Shown here piece after piece: positions 1-10,160 of a stretch of 64,000 nt of DNA. The notes below the pieces were generated by a model. It was not told the origin of the DNA. It saw only the letters and a list, made by a program, of their open reading frames with translations, and ran no database searches. A program made the translations under genes and the position numbers. Positions within the stretch are counted from its first letter, which is position 1. Each line of letters opens with the position of its first letter. Origin of the DNA: Herbiconiux sp. VKM Ac-1786 (GTDB lineage: Bacteria; Actinomycetota; Actinomycetes; Actinomycetales; Microbacteriaceae); contig NZ_JADKSG010000001.1 of assembly GCF_015350805.1 (NCBI RefSeq), positions 62,001 to 126,000 on the forward strand, in the 5' to 3' direction.

Positions 1-2094
1 CTGGGCGGACTCTCCGAGGTCGCCGAGGAAGAGCATCCGGAGCGTGCCCGTGACGAGGAGGGTGACGCTGGCGTCGTTGCCGCGGAGGGGCGTGCCGGGG
101 CGCGGCCAGAGCACCTCCCAGCGGTCGTCGCCCAGGGCGCCCGTGAGGCCGCGGCGGGCCGGGACGACGTCGGCTCCGGCGTCGTGGAGGCGGGCGAGCA
201 TCCGCTCGTCGTGGGGGCCGTCGGGCGGGCCGACGAGGGCGCGGTCGACGCGGCCGAGGACGGCGTCGAGGCCGCCGACGTGATCGAGGTCGTAATGCGT
301 CAGCACGAGCAGGTCGAGGCGGTGGATGCCGAGGCGGTCGAGGCAGGCGGTGAGCGGCTCGGGGTCGGGGCCGACGTCGACGAGCGCCGTCTGGCCGCGG
401 CTGCGGACGAGCACGGCGTCGCCCTGGCCGATGTCGCAGGCGGCGAGGTGCCAGTCGGGCGGCATCGAGGTGAGGCGCGCGAGCTGTCCGCCGGCGAGTG
501 ACCCGGTGGCCACCACGAGGCCCAGCGTGACGACGAGGCCCGCCGACCGCGCCAGGCGGGGCCGCCGGGGTGCCACCAGGGCGGCCGTGCCGATGAGCAG
601 CACGGCGAGCACCGCCCCGGCGGCGGCCAGGGCGCCGTCGGGCACGGGGACGGCGGCGAACGGGGCGCGGGCGAAGAAGCGGGCGACGGCGGCGATCCAG
701 GCGGAGGGCAGCCACGGCAGCCAGGCCAGCACCGCCGCGAGGCCCGGGGCGACCACCGCGACGAGGCAGACCACCAGGCCGAGCACGCTGACCAGGGCGG
801 CGGCCGGCTCGGCCAGCAGATTGGCCGGCAGCGTGTACGGGGTCAGCTGCGGGGCGAGCAGGAAGAGCACCGGCTGACAGGCGAGCTGCGCTGCAGCCGG
901 CACGGCCAGGGCGAGGGCCAGCGGCCGGGGCATCACGCGAGTGGCGAGGGCCGCCAGCGGGCGGGTCAGCACGAGGAGACCGCCCGTGGCGAGCACGGAG
1001 AGGGCGAAGCCGGCGCTGCGCCCGAGGGAGGGGTCGAGGGCGAGCAGCACGACCACCGAGAGCGCGAGCGGCGGGATGCCCGCCGCCGGACGCCCCGCCG
1101 CCAGTGCGGCGAGCACGATCACGGCCATCGTGGCGGCGCGCAGCACGCTCGGCTCGGGCGTCACGAGCACGACGAAGAGCGCGAGCACGCCGATCGACAC
1201 GGCGATGCGGAGTCGCCGACCGAGCCCGGCGGCTCCCCCGACGAGCATCACGGCGGTGACGACGATGGCGCAGTTCGCGCCCGACACGGCGGTGAGGTGG
1301 GTCAGACCCGAGACCGTCATGTCGTCGACGAGGTCGTCGGTGACGCGGCTGTCGTCGCCGATCGCCAGCCCGGTGAGCAGCTGGGCGCCGTCGCCGGGCA
1401 GCGCGGCCGTGGCGCTGCGGAACGCGGTGCGCACCGTGGCCGCCCAGGCGAGCGTCGGCGGCGGGGGCTCGAGCACCTCGGGCGGCGCGCGGCCGAACAC
1501 GAGGTAGTCGTGCGACTCACCCCTCGGCTGGGGTGCGAGCGAGCCCTCGACGCGGATGCTCGTGCCGATCGTCAGCTCGGCGGCATCGTCGACCGTGGCG
1601 AACACGAGCGCGGGAGCCCGGGCGGCGGTGCTCCGCCCTCCCGCACTGAACCCCCGCAGCTCGGCGTCGAACCGCATCCGCTCGCCGTCCGCTCCGTCTC
1701 CGTCGCCGGTGCCGAAGAAGCCCGACTGCGCCACCCGCGGCGCGCCGGTCACGATCAGCACGGCACTCCCCTGCCGCGGATGCCCGGCATCCAGCTCCCC
1801 GGGCCGCCGCAGCCCATCCCCGGCGGCCACCGCCGTCGCCACGAGCGCCACCGCAGCGACCGCGAGCGCGGCCACCGGAACCACAACGCGAAGCCCGCGA
1901 CGTCCTGCCCGGGACGGGTGGTGTGGGTGCCGGCTGCTTCTCATCACGAGGGCAAGGGTGGAACCGGCGGCGACAAGCCACGCCACCGCGGCCGCCACGG
2001 CTGCGACCCGGCCTTCGCAGGGACCGAGCATCCACGCCGTCAGCCACGATGCTGCCGCGGCGGGTGCGAGACGCAGGTCGAGGTTACCGGTCAT
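1..2094 (-). CDS. comEC: ComEC/Rec2 competence DNA channel (C-terminus off window)
   Basis: Polytopic membrane protein that passes single-stranded DNA across the cytoplasmic membrane in natural transformation. The reading frame is open from an ATG at 2094 to the left edge, giving about 698 codons. The ComEC core signature GLTHLTAVSGANCAIV sits near residues 262-278, and the C-terminal metallo-beta-lactamase-like domain shows LTHYDLDHVGG near residue 600. Between them lie hydrophobic stretches. It lies 132 nt downstream of comEA, the usual partner gene, on the same strand. The ATG at 2094 is the first plausible start after the comEA stop and has no strong Shine-Dalgarno sequence. The last part of the MBL domain is outside the window. 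Confidence 0.93.
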   Translation of the reverse strand, partial: MTGNLDLRLAPAAAASWLTAWMLGPCEGRVAAVAAAVAWLVAAGSTLALVMRSSRHPHHPSRAGRRGLRVVVPVAALAVAAVALVATAVAAGDGLRRPGELDAGHPRQGSAVLIVTGAPRVAQSGFFGTGDGDGADGERMRFDAELRGFSAGGRSTAARAPALVFATVDDAAELTIGTSIRVEGSLAPQPRGESHDYLVFGRAPPEVLEPPPPTLAWAATVRTAFRSATAALPGDGAQLLTGLAIGDDSRVTDDLVDDMTVSGLTHLTAVSGANCAIVVTAVMLVGGAAGLGRRLRIAVSIGVLALFVVLVTPEPSVLRAATMAVIVLAALAAGRPAAGIPPLALSVVVLLALDPSLGRSAGFALSVLATGGLLVLTRPLAALATRVMPRPLALALAVPAAAQLACQPVLFLLAPQLTPYTLPANLLAEPAAALVSVLGLVVCLVAVVAPGLAAVLAWLPWLPSAWIAAVARFFARAPFAAVPVPDGALAAAGAVLAVLLIGTAALVAPRRPRLARSAGLVVTLGLVVATGSLAGGQLARLTSMPPDWHLAACDIGQGDAVLVRSRGQTALVDVGPDPEPLTACLDRLGIHRLDLLVLTHYDLDHVGGLDAVLGRVDRALVGPPDGPHDERMLARLHDAGADVVPARRGLTGALGDDRWEVLWPRPGTPLRGNDASVTLLVTGTLRMLFLGDLGESAQ

Positions 2095-2226
2095 CGGGTT
2101 GCCGAGGGTTCGTCGCGCACGCTGGGCGGCCGTCGGCGCCGTGGAAAGGTCGGCGGGCGTGAGGCGTGCGCGAAGGCCCGGCGACCGCCGGGGAGACGGC
2201 CGGCCGGGCGGTGGGGGCGGCGGACA

Positions 2227-2997
2227 TCAGAGGGTGAGGAGCGGTCGGAGGGACTCGAGGGTCTTGTCGCCGATGCCCGGGATCTGGAGGAGGTCGTCGA
2301 TCGAGGCGAAGGGGCCGTTGGCGTCGCGGTAGGCGACGATGCGGGTGGCCATCGCCGGGCCGATGCGGGGCAGGGTGTCGAGGTCGATCTCGGTGGCGGT
2401 GTTGAGATCGACGAGGGTGGGCGCCCCACCCGGGGCGGCGGCACCCGAGCCCGCACCGGAGCCCGCACTCGAGTCGGCAGCTCCCGGGGCCGCGGCGACC
2501 GGCGCACCCGGCAGCGGCGCGGGCGGGGTCTCCCCCACGGCGAGCACCCGCAGCTGCTCCCCGTCGACGAGCGGGCGCGCGAGGTTGACCGAGGCGCTGT
2601 CGGCGGTCGGCGCGAACCCGCCCGCGGCGGCCACGGCGTCGACGACCCGCGAGCCGGCGGCGAGTTGGTACACGCCCGGCGCACCGACGGCGCCCAGCAC
2701 GTGGACGAGCAGGGGCGGCGCCGCCGGAGCAGCCGGATCGGTGAGCGACGAGGTGGGTGGGACACCCGGCGAGGCCGGAGCAGCGGAGGATGGAGCAGCG
2801 GAGGCGGCGGGAGAACCGCCGGCACGAGCATCCGGAATCACCGTCGTCGCGCCCACCGGAGTGAGCGCCGTCACGAGCACCGACGCCACCAGCGCCGCCA
2901 CCACCAGGACGACAGCCGCCCCCACGCCCACCCGCACCCGAAATGACGGAGAGGACGGGGAGGACGACGAAGGGGGCGGCGCCGCAGGCAGTGACAT
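2227..2997 (-). CDS. comEA: ComEA-type competence DNA-binding protein
   Basis: Membrane-anchored DNA receptor that hands incoming DNA to ComEC. The 256-residue product has a Ser/Pro-rich cytoplasmic N-terminus, one transmembrane helix (about residues 24-46), a low-complexity Ala/Pro/Ser linker, an SLBB-type domain (about 95-160, with LVHVLGAVGAPGVYQL) and a C-terminal helix-hairpin-helix pair (about 195-256, containing LNTATEIDLDTLPRIGPAMA and IPGIGDKTLESL). This is the standard Gram-positive ComEA architecture. It is directly upstream of comEC and probably cotranscribed. No ATP-dependent motor or pilin genes are visible nearby, so competence cannot be inferred from the window alone. Confidence 0.93.
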   Translation of the reverse strand: MSLPAAPPPSSSSPSSPSFRVRVGVGAAVVLVVAALVASVLVTALTPVGATTVIPDARAGGSPAASAAPSSAAPASPGVPPTSSLTDPAAPAAPPLLVHVLGAVGAPGVYQLAAGSRVVDAVAAAGGFAPTADSASVNLARPLVDGEQLRVLAVGETPPAPLPGAPVAAAPGAADSSAGSGAGSGAAAPGGAPTLVDLNTATEIDLDTLPRIGPAMATRIVAYRDANGPFASIDDLLQIPGIGDKTLESLRPLLTL

Positions 2998-3060
2998 GCC
3001 GTCACCCTACGAACGCCGCCCCCACCCCGAGACGCGGAAGAAGAACCTGTGGAGAACTCC

Positions 3061-5673
3061 CTACGAGGAAGGCTTGGTGACGAAGTTCACCAGCCGCGGC
3101 GCCCGCACGACGACGGTCACGACCGTGCGGTCGCCGATCGCCCGCTGCACCGAGGGCAGCGCCCGCGCCGACTCCTCGAGCGCGGCGCCCTCGACCTTGG
3201 GCGAGACCTCGAGCCGGTCGCGCACCTTGCCGTCGACCTGCACGACCGCGGTCACGAGGTCCTGGGTGAGCAGCGACGGGTCGGCCTTGCGCCAGCCGTA
3301 GTTGGCGACGGAGGCCTCGTAGCCGAGGCGCGACCACATGTCCTCGGCCGTGTAGGGCGCGAACAGCGACAGCCCGAGGGCGATCGTCTCGACGGCCTCG
3401 CGCACGGCGGGGTCACCACCGCCCGGGCCCGAGTCGATGGCCTTGCGGGCCGCGTTGACGAGCTCCATCAGGCGCGCGACGACGACGTTGAACTTGAACG
3501 CCTCGATCAGGCCCGGCGCCTCGGCGAGGAAGCGGTGGGTCTGGCGCCGCAGCGCGCGGTCGCCCTCGCGCCAGTTCACCGAAGGCGGAGAAGTCACGGA
3601 AAGCACGAGCCGCCACGCCCGCGCCAGGAACTTCGCCGACCCGGCCGGCGACACGTCGGCCCAGTCGATGTCGTCCTCCGGAGGCCCGGCGAAGGCCATC
3701 GTGAGGCGCACCGCGTCGACACCGTGCTCGTCGAGCTGGTCGGACAGCCGCACCAGGTTGCCCTTCGACTTCGACATCGCCGAGCCGTCCATCAGCACCA
3801 TGCCCTGGTTCAGCAGCGCGCTGAAGGGCTCGGTGAACGAGACGTAGCCGAGGTCGAACAGCACCTTCGTGATGAAGCGCGCATAGAGCAGGTGCAGGAT
3901 CGCGTGCGTCACGCCGCCGACGTACTGGTCGACCGGCGCCCACTTGTCGACCTCGCGCGGATCGAAGGCCTGCGTGGAGTCGTTCGGCGACAGGAAGCGC
4001 AGGAAGTACCACGAGCTGTCGACGAAGGTGTCCATCGTGTCGGGGTCGCGGCGCGCGGGCGAGCCGTCGACGGGGTTGGGCACGTTGACCCAGTCGTCGG
4101 CGGCTCCGAGCGGCGACGAGCCCTTGGGGGTCAGGTTGAGCCCCTCGGTCGGCGGCAGCTCGACCGGCAGCTGGTCCTCGGGCACCGGGTACTCGGTGCC
4201 ATCCGCTCCGTGGATGATCGGGATCGGCGTGCCCCAGTACCGCTGCCGCGAGATCAGCCAGTCGCGCAACCGGTAGTTCTTGGCCGGCCGCCCGGTGCCC
4301 GCCGCCTCGAGGATCTCGATGATCTTGCGGATGGCGTTCGACTTCGACAGCCCGTCCAGCGGCCCCGAGTTGATCAGGCGCCCCTCGCCGGCCAGCGCGA
4401 TGCCGGTGGTGCCGGGGTTCAGGTCCTCCAGCTCGGGCAAGTCATCGGGGTCGAGCACGGGGATGACGCCGGTCACCGGCGCCAGCGTGTCGACGACCAC
4501 CCGCACGGGCAGCCCGAAGGCGCGCGCGAAGTCGAGGTCGCGCTGGTCGTGCGCGGGCACGGCCATCACGGCGCCGTGGCCGTAGTCGGCCAGCACGTAG
4601 TCGGCCGCCCAGATCGGCAGGCGCTCGCCGTTGACCGGGTTGATCGCGTAGCGCTCGAGGAAGATGCCGGTCTTCGGCCGGTCGGTCGCCTGACGCTCGG
4701 TCTCCGACGACTTCTGCACCTCGGCCAGGTACGACGCGAAGCGGTCGCGAACCTCGGCGGAGGGCGACCCCGCGGCCAGCTCGATCGCCAGGTCGGAGTC
4801 GGGTGCGACCACCATGAACGTCGCCCCGTACAGCGTGTCGGGCCGCGTCGTGAACACGGTGACGGGCTCCGAACGCCCCTCGACCGCGAAGTCGACGTCG
4901 GCGCCGATCGAGCGGCCGATCCAGTTGCGCTGCATCGCGATCACCTTGGCGGGCCAGGTGCCCTCGAGCTGCTTCAGGTCGTCCAGCAGCCGGTCGGCGT
5001 AGTCGGTGATGCGGAAGTACCACTGCGTCAGCTTCTTCTTCACCACGACGGCGCCCGAGCGCTCGGACGTGCCGTCGGGCAGCACCTGCTCGTTTGCGAG
5101 CACGGTCTGGTCCACCGGGTCCCAGTTGACCCAGCTGGCCTTGCGGTACGCCAGGCCCTTCTCGTACATCTTCAGGAACAGCCACTGGTTCCACTTGTAG
5201 TACTCGGGGTCGCTCGTGTGCAGCACGCGGTCCCAGTCGAACGAGCCGGCGTACTTCTTGAAGCTCGAGTGCTGCTGCTCGATGTTGTCGTAGGTCCACT
5301 GGCGCGGGTCGAGGCCGCGCTTGATGGCGGCGTTCTCGGCGGGCAGGCCGAACGAGTCCCAGCCGATCGGGTGCAGCACGTTGAAGCCCTGCTGGCGCCA
5401 GTAGCGCGCCACGACGTCACCGAGCGCGTAGGCCTCGGCGTGCCCCATGTGCAGGTCGCCCGAGGGGTACGGGAACATGTCGAGCACGTACTTGCGCGGG
5501 CGCTTGTCGCCCTCGATGTCGGTGCGGAAGGGCTTCTGCTCCTCCCAGACCGGCAGCCACCTGTCCTGCAGGGCGCGGAAGTCGTAGCGCTCGGCGCCGT
5601 CGCGCTCGTCGTCGGGCTGACCGTGGTCGCCCGACCGTCCGTCGGGGGCAGAGGTGTTCACGATGACTCTCAT
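3061..5673 (-). CDS. leuS: Leucyl-tRNA synthetase
   Basis: Cytoplasmic class I aminoacyl-tRNA synthetase charging tRNA-Leu. Seen: the HIGH-type motif HMGH at residues 75-78, [11 protein letters not shown] just after it, the CP1 editing-domain threonine-rich motif TTRPDT, and the KMSKS loop as AMSKSKGN near residue 633. The length of about 870 residues is normal for bacterial LeuRS. Three starts are possible: GTG 5691, ATG 5673 and GTG 5661. I chose the ATG; a GAGAG stretch favours the 5661 GTG slightly, so the exact N-terminus is uncertain. Divergent from the aminotransferase gene at 5883 across a 209-bp spacer that contains no other gene. Confidence 0.97.
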   Translation of the reverse strand: MRVIVNTSAPDGRSGDHGQPDDERDGAERYDFRALQDRWLPVWEEQKPFRTDIEGDKRPRKYVLDMFPYPSGDLHMGHAEAYALGDVVARYWRQQGFNVLHPIGWDSFGLPAENAAIKRGLDPRQWTYDNIEQQHSSFKKYAGSFDWDRVLHTSDPEYYKWNQWLFLKMYEKGLAYRKASWVNWDPVDQTVLANEQVLPDGTSERSGAVVVKKKLTQWYFRITDYADRLLDDLKQLEGTWPAKVIAMQRNWIGRSIGADVDFAVEGRSEPVTVFTTRPDTLYGATFMVVAPDSDLAIELAAGSPSAEVRDRFASYLAEVQKSSETERQATDRPKTGIFLERYAINPVNGERLPIWAADYVLADYGHGAVMAVPAHDQRDLDFARAFGLPVRVVVDTLAPVTGVIPVLDPDDLPELEDLNPGTTGIALAGEGRLINSGPLDGLSKSNAIRKIIEILEAAGTGRPAKNYRLRDWLISRQRYWGTPIPIIHGADGTEYPVPEDQLPVELPPTEGLNLTPKGSSPLGAADDWVNVPNPVDGSPARRDPDTMDTFVDSSWYFLRFLSPNDSTQAFDPREVDKWAPVDQYVGGVTHAILHLLYARFITKVLFDLGYVSFTEPFSALLNQGMVLMDGSAMSKSKGNLVRLSDQLDEHGVDAVRLTMAFAGPPEDDIDWADVSPAGSAKFLARAWRLVLSVTSPPSVNWREGDRALRRQTHRFLAEAPGLIEAFKFNVVVARLMELVNAARKAIDSGPGGGDPAVREAVETIALGLSLFAPYTAEDMWSRLGYEASVANYGWRKADPSLLTQDLVTAVVQVDGKVRDRLEVSPKVEGAALEESARALPSVQRAIGDRTVVTVVVRAPRLVNFVTKPSS

Positions 5674-5882
5674 TCGTTGCTGGCGCGGCACACCACCGGG
5701 GTCGGCAGCTGGTACCAGAGGGTGGGTCGCTGGGGAGGCGCGCAGGGCGCACCAGTGAACAACAGTAGCGAATGCGGCCGTGTTCCCGCCGGGCGCCCGG
5801 TTCGCAGCGGGTGGTTCCGGATGCCCGCCCGCACCGACACCGCTGCACTAGCGTTGAAGGCACCGCCGAGAGGAGCCGCCCC

Positions 5883-6662
5883 GTGGCCGAAGCCCCCGCC
5901 GCCTTCGCCTGGCAGAACGGCGCCCTGGTCGAGACCGGGCTCGCCCCGCACCATGCGCTCGCGGCGGCCGACTCCTGGTACGTCTCCCCCGAGGGCCGGG
6001 TGCGGGCGCTCGACACGCACCGGGAGCGGTTCCTCGCGGCGACGGGCGAGCGGATGCACGTTGACGCCGAGACCTTCTGGGGCGCCGCCGTGGGCCGCCT
6101 CCGCTCCTACGCCGGAACCGCCCTCTTCCCGCGGGTCGAACTGGCGCAGACGGATTCGGGCCCCCAGCTGCGCCTGCGCGTCCGAGTCGCCCCGCGCCTT
6201 CGCACCACGACGGTGCTCGCGACCCACGCCGGGCCCGACCCGCGCACCGTGCCGCGCACGAAGGGCCCCGACCTCGAGGCGCTGCTCGCGTTGCGCGCCG
6301 CCGCCCAGGAGGACGGGGCCGACGAGCTGGTGCTGCTCCGCGACGGCCTCGTGGTGGACGGCAGCACGTCGGCGCTGCTGTGGTGGCGCGACGAGACGCT
6401 GGTCGCGCCGGCGGGCGACCTCCCTCGGGTGGCGAGCGTGACGGCCCGGAGCATCCGTCTGATCGCCACCGCCACGGGCACCCGGGTCGTGGAGGAGCGG
6501 GCCCGCCCGGCGGATCTCGCAGGCTGCGAGGTCTGGTCGGTCAGCGCCCTGCACGGCATCACCGTGGTCGACAGCTGGATCGGCGGCCCGGCCACCTCGG
6601 CCCGCCCCTCCCGCGCGGCCACCTGGCGCCGCCGCCTCGCGGCCCTCTCCCGCCCCCTCTGA
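5883..6662 (+). CDS. Class IV PLP-dependent aminotransferase (PabC/BCAT-like)
   Basis: 259-residue fold-type IV PLP enzyme, the family holding aminodeoxychorismate lyase (PabC) and branched-chain aminotransferases. The N-terminus FAWQNGALVE is typical. The K-x-PD-L segment TKGPDLEALLALRAAA occupies the position where the catalytic lysine region lies, and a DELVLLRDGLVVDGSTSALL segment matches the conserved E..L.....V.EG...N.. strand, although the usual Glu-Gly/Asn residues are altered (DGSTSALL). GTG 5883 is preceded by GAGAGGAG; the frame stays open upstream to 5772 but without a better start. A TAGCGT hexamer at 5849-5854 could be its -10 box. Substrate cannot be assigned; PabC-like is the closest guess. 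Confidence 0.75.
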   Translation: MAEAPAAFAWQNGALVETGLAPHHALAAADSWYVSPEGRVRALDTHRERFLAATGERMHVDAETFWGAAVGRLRSYAGTALFPRVELAQTDSGPQLRLRVRVAPRLRTTTVLATHAGPDPRTVPRTKGPDLEALLALRAAAQEDGADELVLLRDGLVVDGSTSALLWWRDETLVAPAGDLPRVASVTARSIRLIATATGTRVVEERARPADLAGCEVWSVSALHGITVVDSWIGGPATSARPSRAATWRRRLAALSRPL

Positions 6663-6701
6663 CCCGCCGCGCATCCGCCGACGCGCTCTGCAGGACGTGA
6701 T

Positions 6702-8396
6702 CTAGAGGACGGGTCGCGCCGAGTCGACCGGCGGCGACAGCGTGAGAGTGCGGGTCACGAGCGCGGACGGCACGGGCGTGTGCGAGACGAGGAGCACGGC
6801 GCGCGACTCGCCGGCCGCCGCCGCGAGCAGGTCGGTGAGCAGCGCGTCGGCCTGCTCGGGGTCGACGTTGGCCGTCGGCTCGTCGAGCACGAGCACCGGG
6901 AAGCCTGCGAGCAGCGCCCGGGCGAGCGCCAGGCGCTGCGCCTGCCCGCCCGAGACGAGGGCGCCCCGCTCCCCCACGCGCGCCGTCAGCCCGCCGCGCG
7001 CCTGCACCCACGACCCGAGCCCGACGCGGTCGAGCACGGCGAGCAGCTCGTCGTCGGTGGCGGTGTCGCGCGCGAACAGCAGGTTCTGGCGGATGTCGTC
7101 GTCGAACAGGTGCGGCCGCTGCTCGCACAGCCCGACGACCCGGCGCACGGCGTCGACGGGGTACTCCCGCGCCTCGTGCCCGTTCAGCCGGTAGCTGCCG
7201 CCGTACTCGAGGAAGCGCACGAGCACGTGAGCGAGCGTGGTCTTGCCCGCACCGCTCGCTCCGCGCACGAGCACGCGGTCGCCCGGGACGAGGTCGAGCG
7301 ACACCGGCGCCAGCGCCGGCGAGGAGGCTCCGGGCCACTTCGCCGTGACCTCGCGCAGGGACAGGCTCGTGAAGACCGCGGGTGCCGGTCGGACCGCAGA
7401 AGGCCCGTCGACGGGGATGGACGCCGGCACACCGGACGGCACCACCGACGCGATCCGGTCGGCGCTCGCCCGCACCTGCCGCCACGCCCCCGCGGCCAGC
7501 GGGATCATCGCGAACACCTCGAAGGCCGCGAGGGGCACCAGCGCCACCACGGCGAGCGCCGGCCCGTCGAACCCGCCGGAGCCCGAGACGGCCCCTGCCC
7601 CGAGCGCCGGCACCCCCACCACGAGCGTCAGCACGGTCGCGAGCCCGGCGAAGAACGTCACGGCAGCCGCGGTCGCCCCGGCCCCCACGGCCCGCCGCCG
7701 CGACGCGGCCGTCAGCGCGGCGTCGGCCTCGTCCAGCCGAGCGAGCGCAGCCCGGTCGTCCCCGTACGCGACCAGCACGTCGAGGTTCGTCAGGTAGTCG
7801 GCGAGCGCCGCCCGGTGCCGCCCGCGCAGCCCCGCGAGCGAGCGCTCGGCCCGTCCCGAAAGGGCTGCGTTCAGCACGGTGCCGACGAGCAGCGCGGCAA
7901 TCAGCGACAGCAGCAGCACGAGCCCCGCGGCCGGCAGCAGCAGCCACACCACGACGACCACGGCGGCGGAGGTCAGCCCCGACACCACGAGCGGCTGCAC
8001 GACCCGCAGCGGCAGGTTCTGCTGCTCGTCGACATCCGACACGAGCCGGCTCAGCAGGTCCCCGCTCCGCGCCGACCCCAGCCCGTCGGGCGCGACCGGC
8101 ACGAGCCGCTCGTACACGCCCACCCGCAGCGCCGGCATGGTCGCGAACGCCGCGTCGTGCCCCACGAGCCGCTCGAGGTACCGGAACGTCGCCCGCCCCA
8201 GAGCGAACGCCCGCACCCCCACCATCGCGGCCGAGAGGAACAGGATCGGCGGCTGCTCGGCCGCCCGCGTGATCAGCCACGCCGACACCCCGAGCAGCCC
8301 CACGGCGCAGAGCGCACTGAGCAGCCCGAGCGCCACCCCGGGCGCGAAGCGCAGCAGCGGCGGCTGCGCGAGCCGCAGCACCTCCCGCCGGTTCAC
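6702..8396 (-). CDS. cydC: ABC exporter subunit CydC (cytochrome bd assembly)
   Basis: Second half of the heterodimeric CydDC ABC transporter, which is needed for assembly of cytochrome bd (heme/thiol export models). The 564-residue protein has a six-helix membrane domain over roughly the first 300 residues and an ATPase domain with Walker A GASGAGKTT, signature LVSGGQAQRLALARA, Walker B VLVLDEPTANVD and the switch histidine in LLVSHTP. Its start overlaps the cydD stop by 4 bp (ATGA), so the pair is translationally coupled. It is the last gene of cydA-cydB-cydD-cydC and converges with the aminotransferase gene. Confidence 0.93.
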   Translation of the reverse strand: MNRREVLRLAQPPLLRFAPGVALGLLSALCAVGLLGVSAWLITRAAEQPPILFLSAAMVGVRAFALGRATFRYLERLVGHDAAFATMPALRVGVYERLVPVAPDGLGSARSGDLLSRLVSDVDEQQNLPLRVVQPLVVSGLTSAAVVVVVWLLLPAAGLVLLLSLIAALLVGTVLNAALSGRAERSLAGLRGRHRAALADYLTNLDVLVAYGDDRAALARLDEADAALTAASRRRAVGAGATAAAVTFFAGLATVLTLVVGVPALGAGAVSGSGGFDGPALAVVALVPLAAFEVFAMIPLAAGAWRQVRASADRIASVVPSGVPASIPVDGPSAVRPAPAVFTSLSLREVTAKWPGASSPALAPVSLDLVPGDRVLVRGASGAGKTTLAHVLVRFLEYGGSYRLNGHEAREYPVDAVRRVVGLCEQRPHLFDDDIRQNLLFARDTATDDELLAVLDRVGLGSWVQARGGLTARVGERGALVSGGQAQRLALARALLAGFPVLVLDEPTANVDPEQADALLTDLLAAAAGESRAVLLVSHTPVPSALVTRTLTLSPPVDSARPVL

Positions 8397-10156
8397 GCGG
8401 CACCTCCGCGGGCGCCGGCCGGCGCGACGAGCGGATGCGCGGCCACAGCCTGCTCGGCCACAGGACGCGCGGGCACGGGCGCCGCGAACACCAGCCGCTC
8501 GTCGGCCGACGCCGTCACCGCGGGCCGATGGCTCACCACGATCACGGCGCGGCCCTCCTCGGCCAGTGCGCGCAGACTGCGGATGAACTCCGCCTCCGTC
8601 CCGGCGTCCAGCGCCGACGTCGGCTCGTCGAACACCACGACCGGGCAGTCGAGCGCCCGGGCCCGGTACACGGCCCGCGCGCTCGACACGCGCTGCGCCT
8701 GCCCGCCCGACAGCCCGCCGCCGCGCGGGTCGATCCGCTCCGAGAGACGGATGCCCGCCCCTCCCACGAGGTCGAGCGCCGCCCGTGCCCGTGAAGCGTC
8801 GGGCGCGTCGTCGCCGAGCGCCACGTTCTCGAGCACGCTGCCCTCCACGAGCGCGGCGCGCTGCCCTGCCCAGGCGAGCCAGGGCCGCGGCGCCGGGTCG
8901 TCGGTGACGTCACGGCCGCCGACGAGCATCCGCCCCTCGACCGGCACGAAACCGAGCAAGGCGTTCACGAAGGAGGTCTTGCCGCTGCCGCTCGGCCCGG
9001 TGACCGCCATGACCACACCGCGACGGATGCTCGCCTGGAGCCCCGCGAACGCCACCGTCTCCCCGTACCGCACACCGAGCCCCCGCACCTCGAGGCCGGC
9101 CGTACCCGGGGCCCCGGCCGAGGAGGCCACAGCAGGGGCGCCGACGGGAGCCGCCGACCGCGCATCCGTCGCCGCCGCACCAGCACCCGCCCCAGCCGAA
9201 CCCGCCGCCTCGTCGAGGATCTCGAACACCGACGTCGACGCCGCCACCCCGTCGGCCGCCGCATGGAACTGCGCCCCCACGTTGCGCAGCGGCAGGAACG
9301 CCTCGGGCGCGAGCAGCAGCACGAACAGCCCCACGCCGAGCCCGAGACTGCCGTCGATCAGCCGCACGCCGATCGAGACCGCCACGAGCGCCACCGACAG
9401 GCTCGCGGCGAGCTCGAGCGCGAAGCCGCTGAGGAACGACACCCGCAGCACCTTCATGGTCTGCGAGCGGTACTCCTCGGTGACGGTGCGGATGCGGGCG
9501 GCCTGCCGGTGCTGCCGCCCGAAGACCGTCAGCGTCGACAGCCCGCCCACCACGTCGAGGAAGGCCGTGGAGAGCCGGGTCAGCTTCTCGAACTGGCGCT
9601 GCTGCACGGTCTGGGTGGCCCAGCCGATCAGGATCATGAAGATCGGGATGAGGGGCAGGGTGAGGGTGACCGTGAGGCCCGAGATCCAGTCCTGCGACCA
9701 GATCACGAGCACCACGAGCGGCATCGCGATCGCCGTCAGGATGAGCTGCGGGAGGTACTTCGAGAAGTAGGTGTCGAGGGCGTCCAGCCCCGGCCCGGCG
9801 GTGACGCCGACCGCGGTGCTGCTGCGGCCGCCGAGCCAGCCGGGGCCGAGCCGGGTGACGGCGGCGAGCACACGGCGGCGCAGCTCGCTCTTCACCACGG
9901 CCGCGCCTCGGGCCGCGTTGTACTCGGCCAGCCAGCCGAGGGCGAAGCGCAGGGCCACGACCGCGGCGAGCGCGCCGATCCACGGGGTCAGCGCCGGCAG
10001 CGACGAACCGGCGATCGCGCCGACGACCACCTGCGTGACCAGCCAGGAGAAGGCGATGATCGCCGCGGTCTGCCCGAGCGCCAGCACACCGCCGGCCGCG
10101 AAGAACGCCCGGGCCGACGCCGCGTATCGGAGGAGTCGGGGATCGACGGGACGCAC
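8393..10156 (-). CDS. cydD: ABC exporter subunit CydD (cytochrome bd assembly)
   Basis: First half of the CydDC exporter. The 587-residue product begins with a transmembrane domain (about 1-320) and ends in an ATPase domain with Walker A GPSGSGKTS, signature GLSGGQAQRVSSARAV, Walker B VVVFDEPTSALD and the H-loop in VIVVSHRP. An Ala/Gly-rich linker (around residue 330) separates the domains. Only 4 nt separate its start from the cydB stop, and its stop overlaps cydC, so the four cyd genes form one operon. The two halves are diverged but both retain complete ATP-site motifs. Confidence 0.93.
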   Translation of the reverse strand: MRPVDPRLLRYAASARAFFAAGGVLALGQTAAIIAFSWLVTQVVVGAIAGSSLPALTPWIGALAAVVALRFALGWLAEYNAARGAAVVKSELRRRVLAAVTRLGPGWLGGRSSTAVGVTAGPGLDALDTYFSKYLPQLILTAIAMPLVVLVIWSQDWISGLTVTLTLPLIPIFMILIGWATQTVQQRQFEKLTRLSTAFLDVVGGLSTLTVFGRQHRQAARIRTVTEEYRSQTMKVLRVSFLSGFALELAASLSVALVAVSIGVRLIDGSLGLGVGLFVLLLAPEAFLPLRNVGAQFHAAADGVAASTSVFEILDEAAGSAGAGAGAAATDARSAAPVGAPAVASSAGAPGTAGLEVRGLGVRYGETVAFAGLQASIRRGVVMAVTGPSGSGKTSFVNALLGFVPVEGRMLVGGRDVTDDPAPRPWLAWAGQRAALVEGSVLENVALGDDAPDASRARAALDLVGGAGIRLSERIDPRGGGLSGGQAQRVSSARAVYRARALDCPVVVFDEPTSALDAGTEAEFIRSLRALAEEGRAVIVVSHRPAVTASADERLVFAAPVPARPVAEQAVAAHPLVAPAGARGGAA

Positions 10157-10160
10157 GGTA

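Noticed and set aside
5772-5882. Upstream extension of the aminotransferase gene
   Set aside because: The extra residues are Arg/His/Pro-rich without family similarity, and the GTG at 5883 has a ribosome site.
3049-6441. Very long plus-strand reading frame opposite leuS (over 1,100 codons)
   Set aside because: It is antisense to a clear leuS and composed of Arg/Val/Gly/His-rich shadow sequence typical of very GC-rich DNA. Similar long antisense frames opposite cydCD, pepN, clpX and trigger factor were also dropped.
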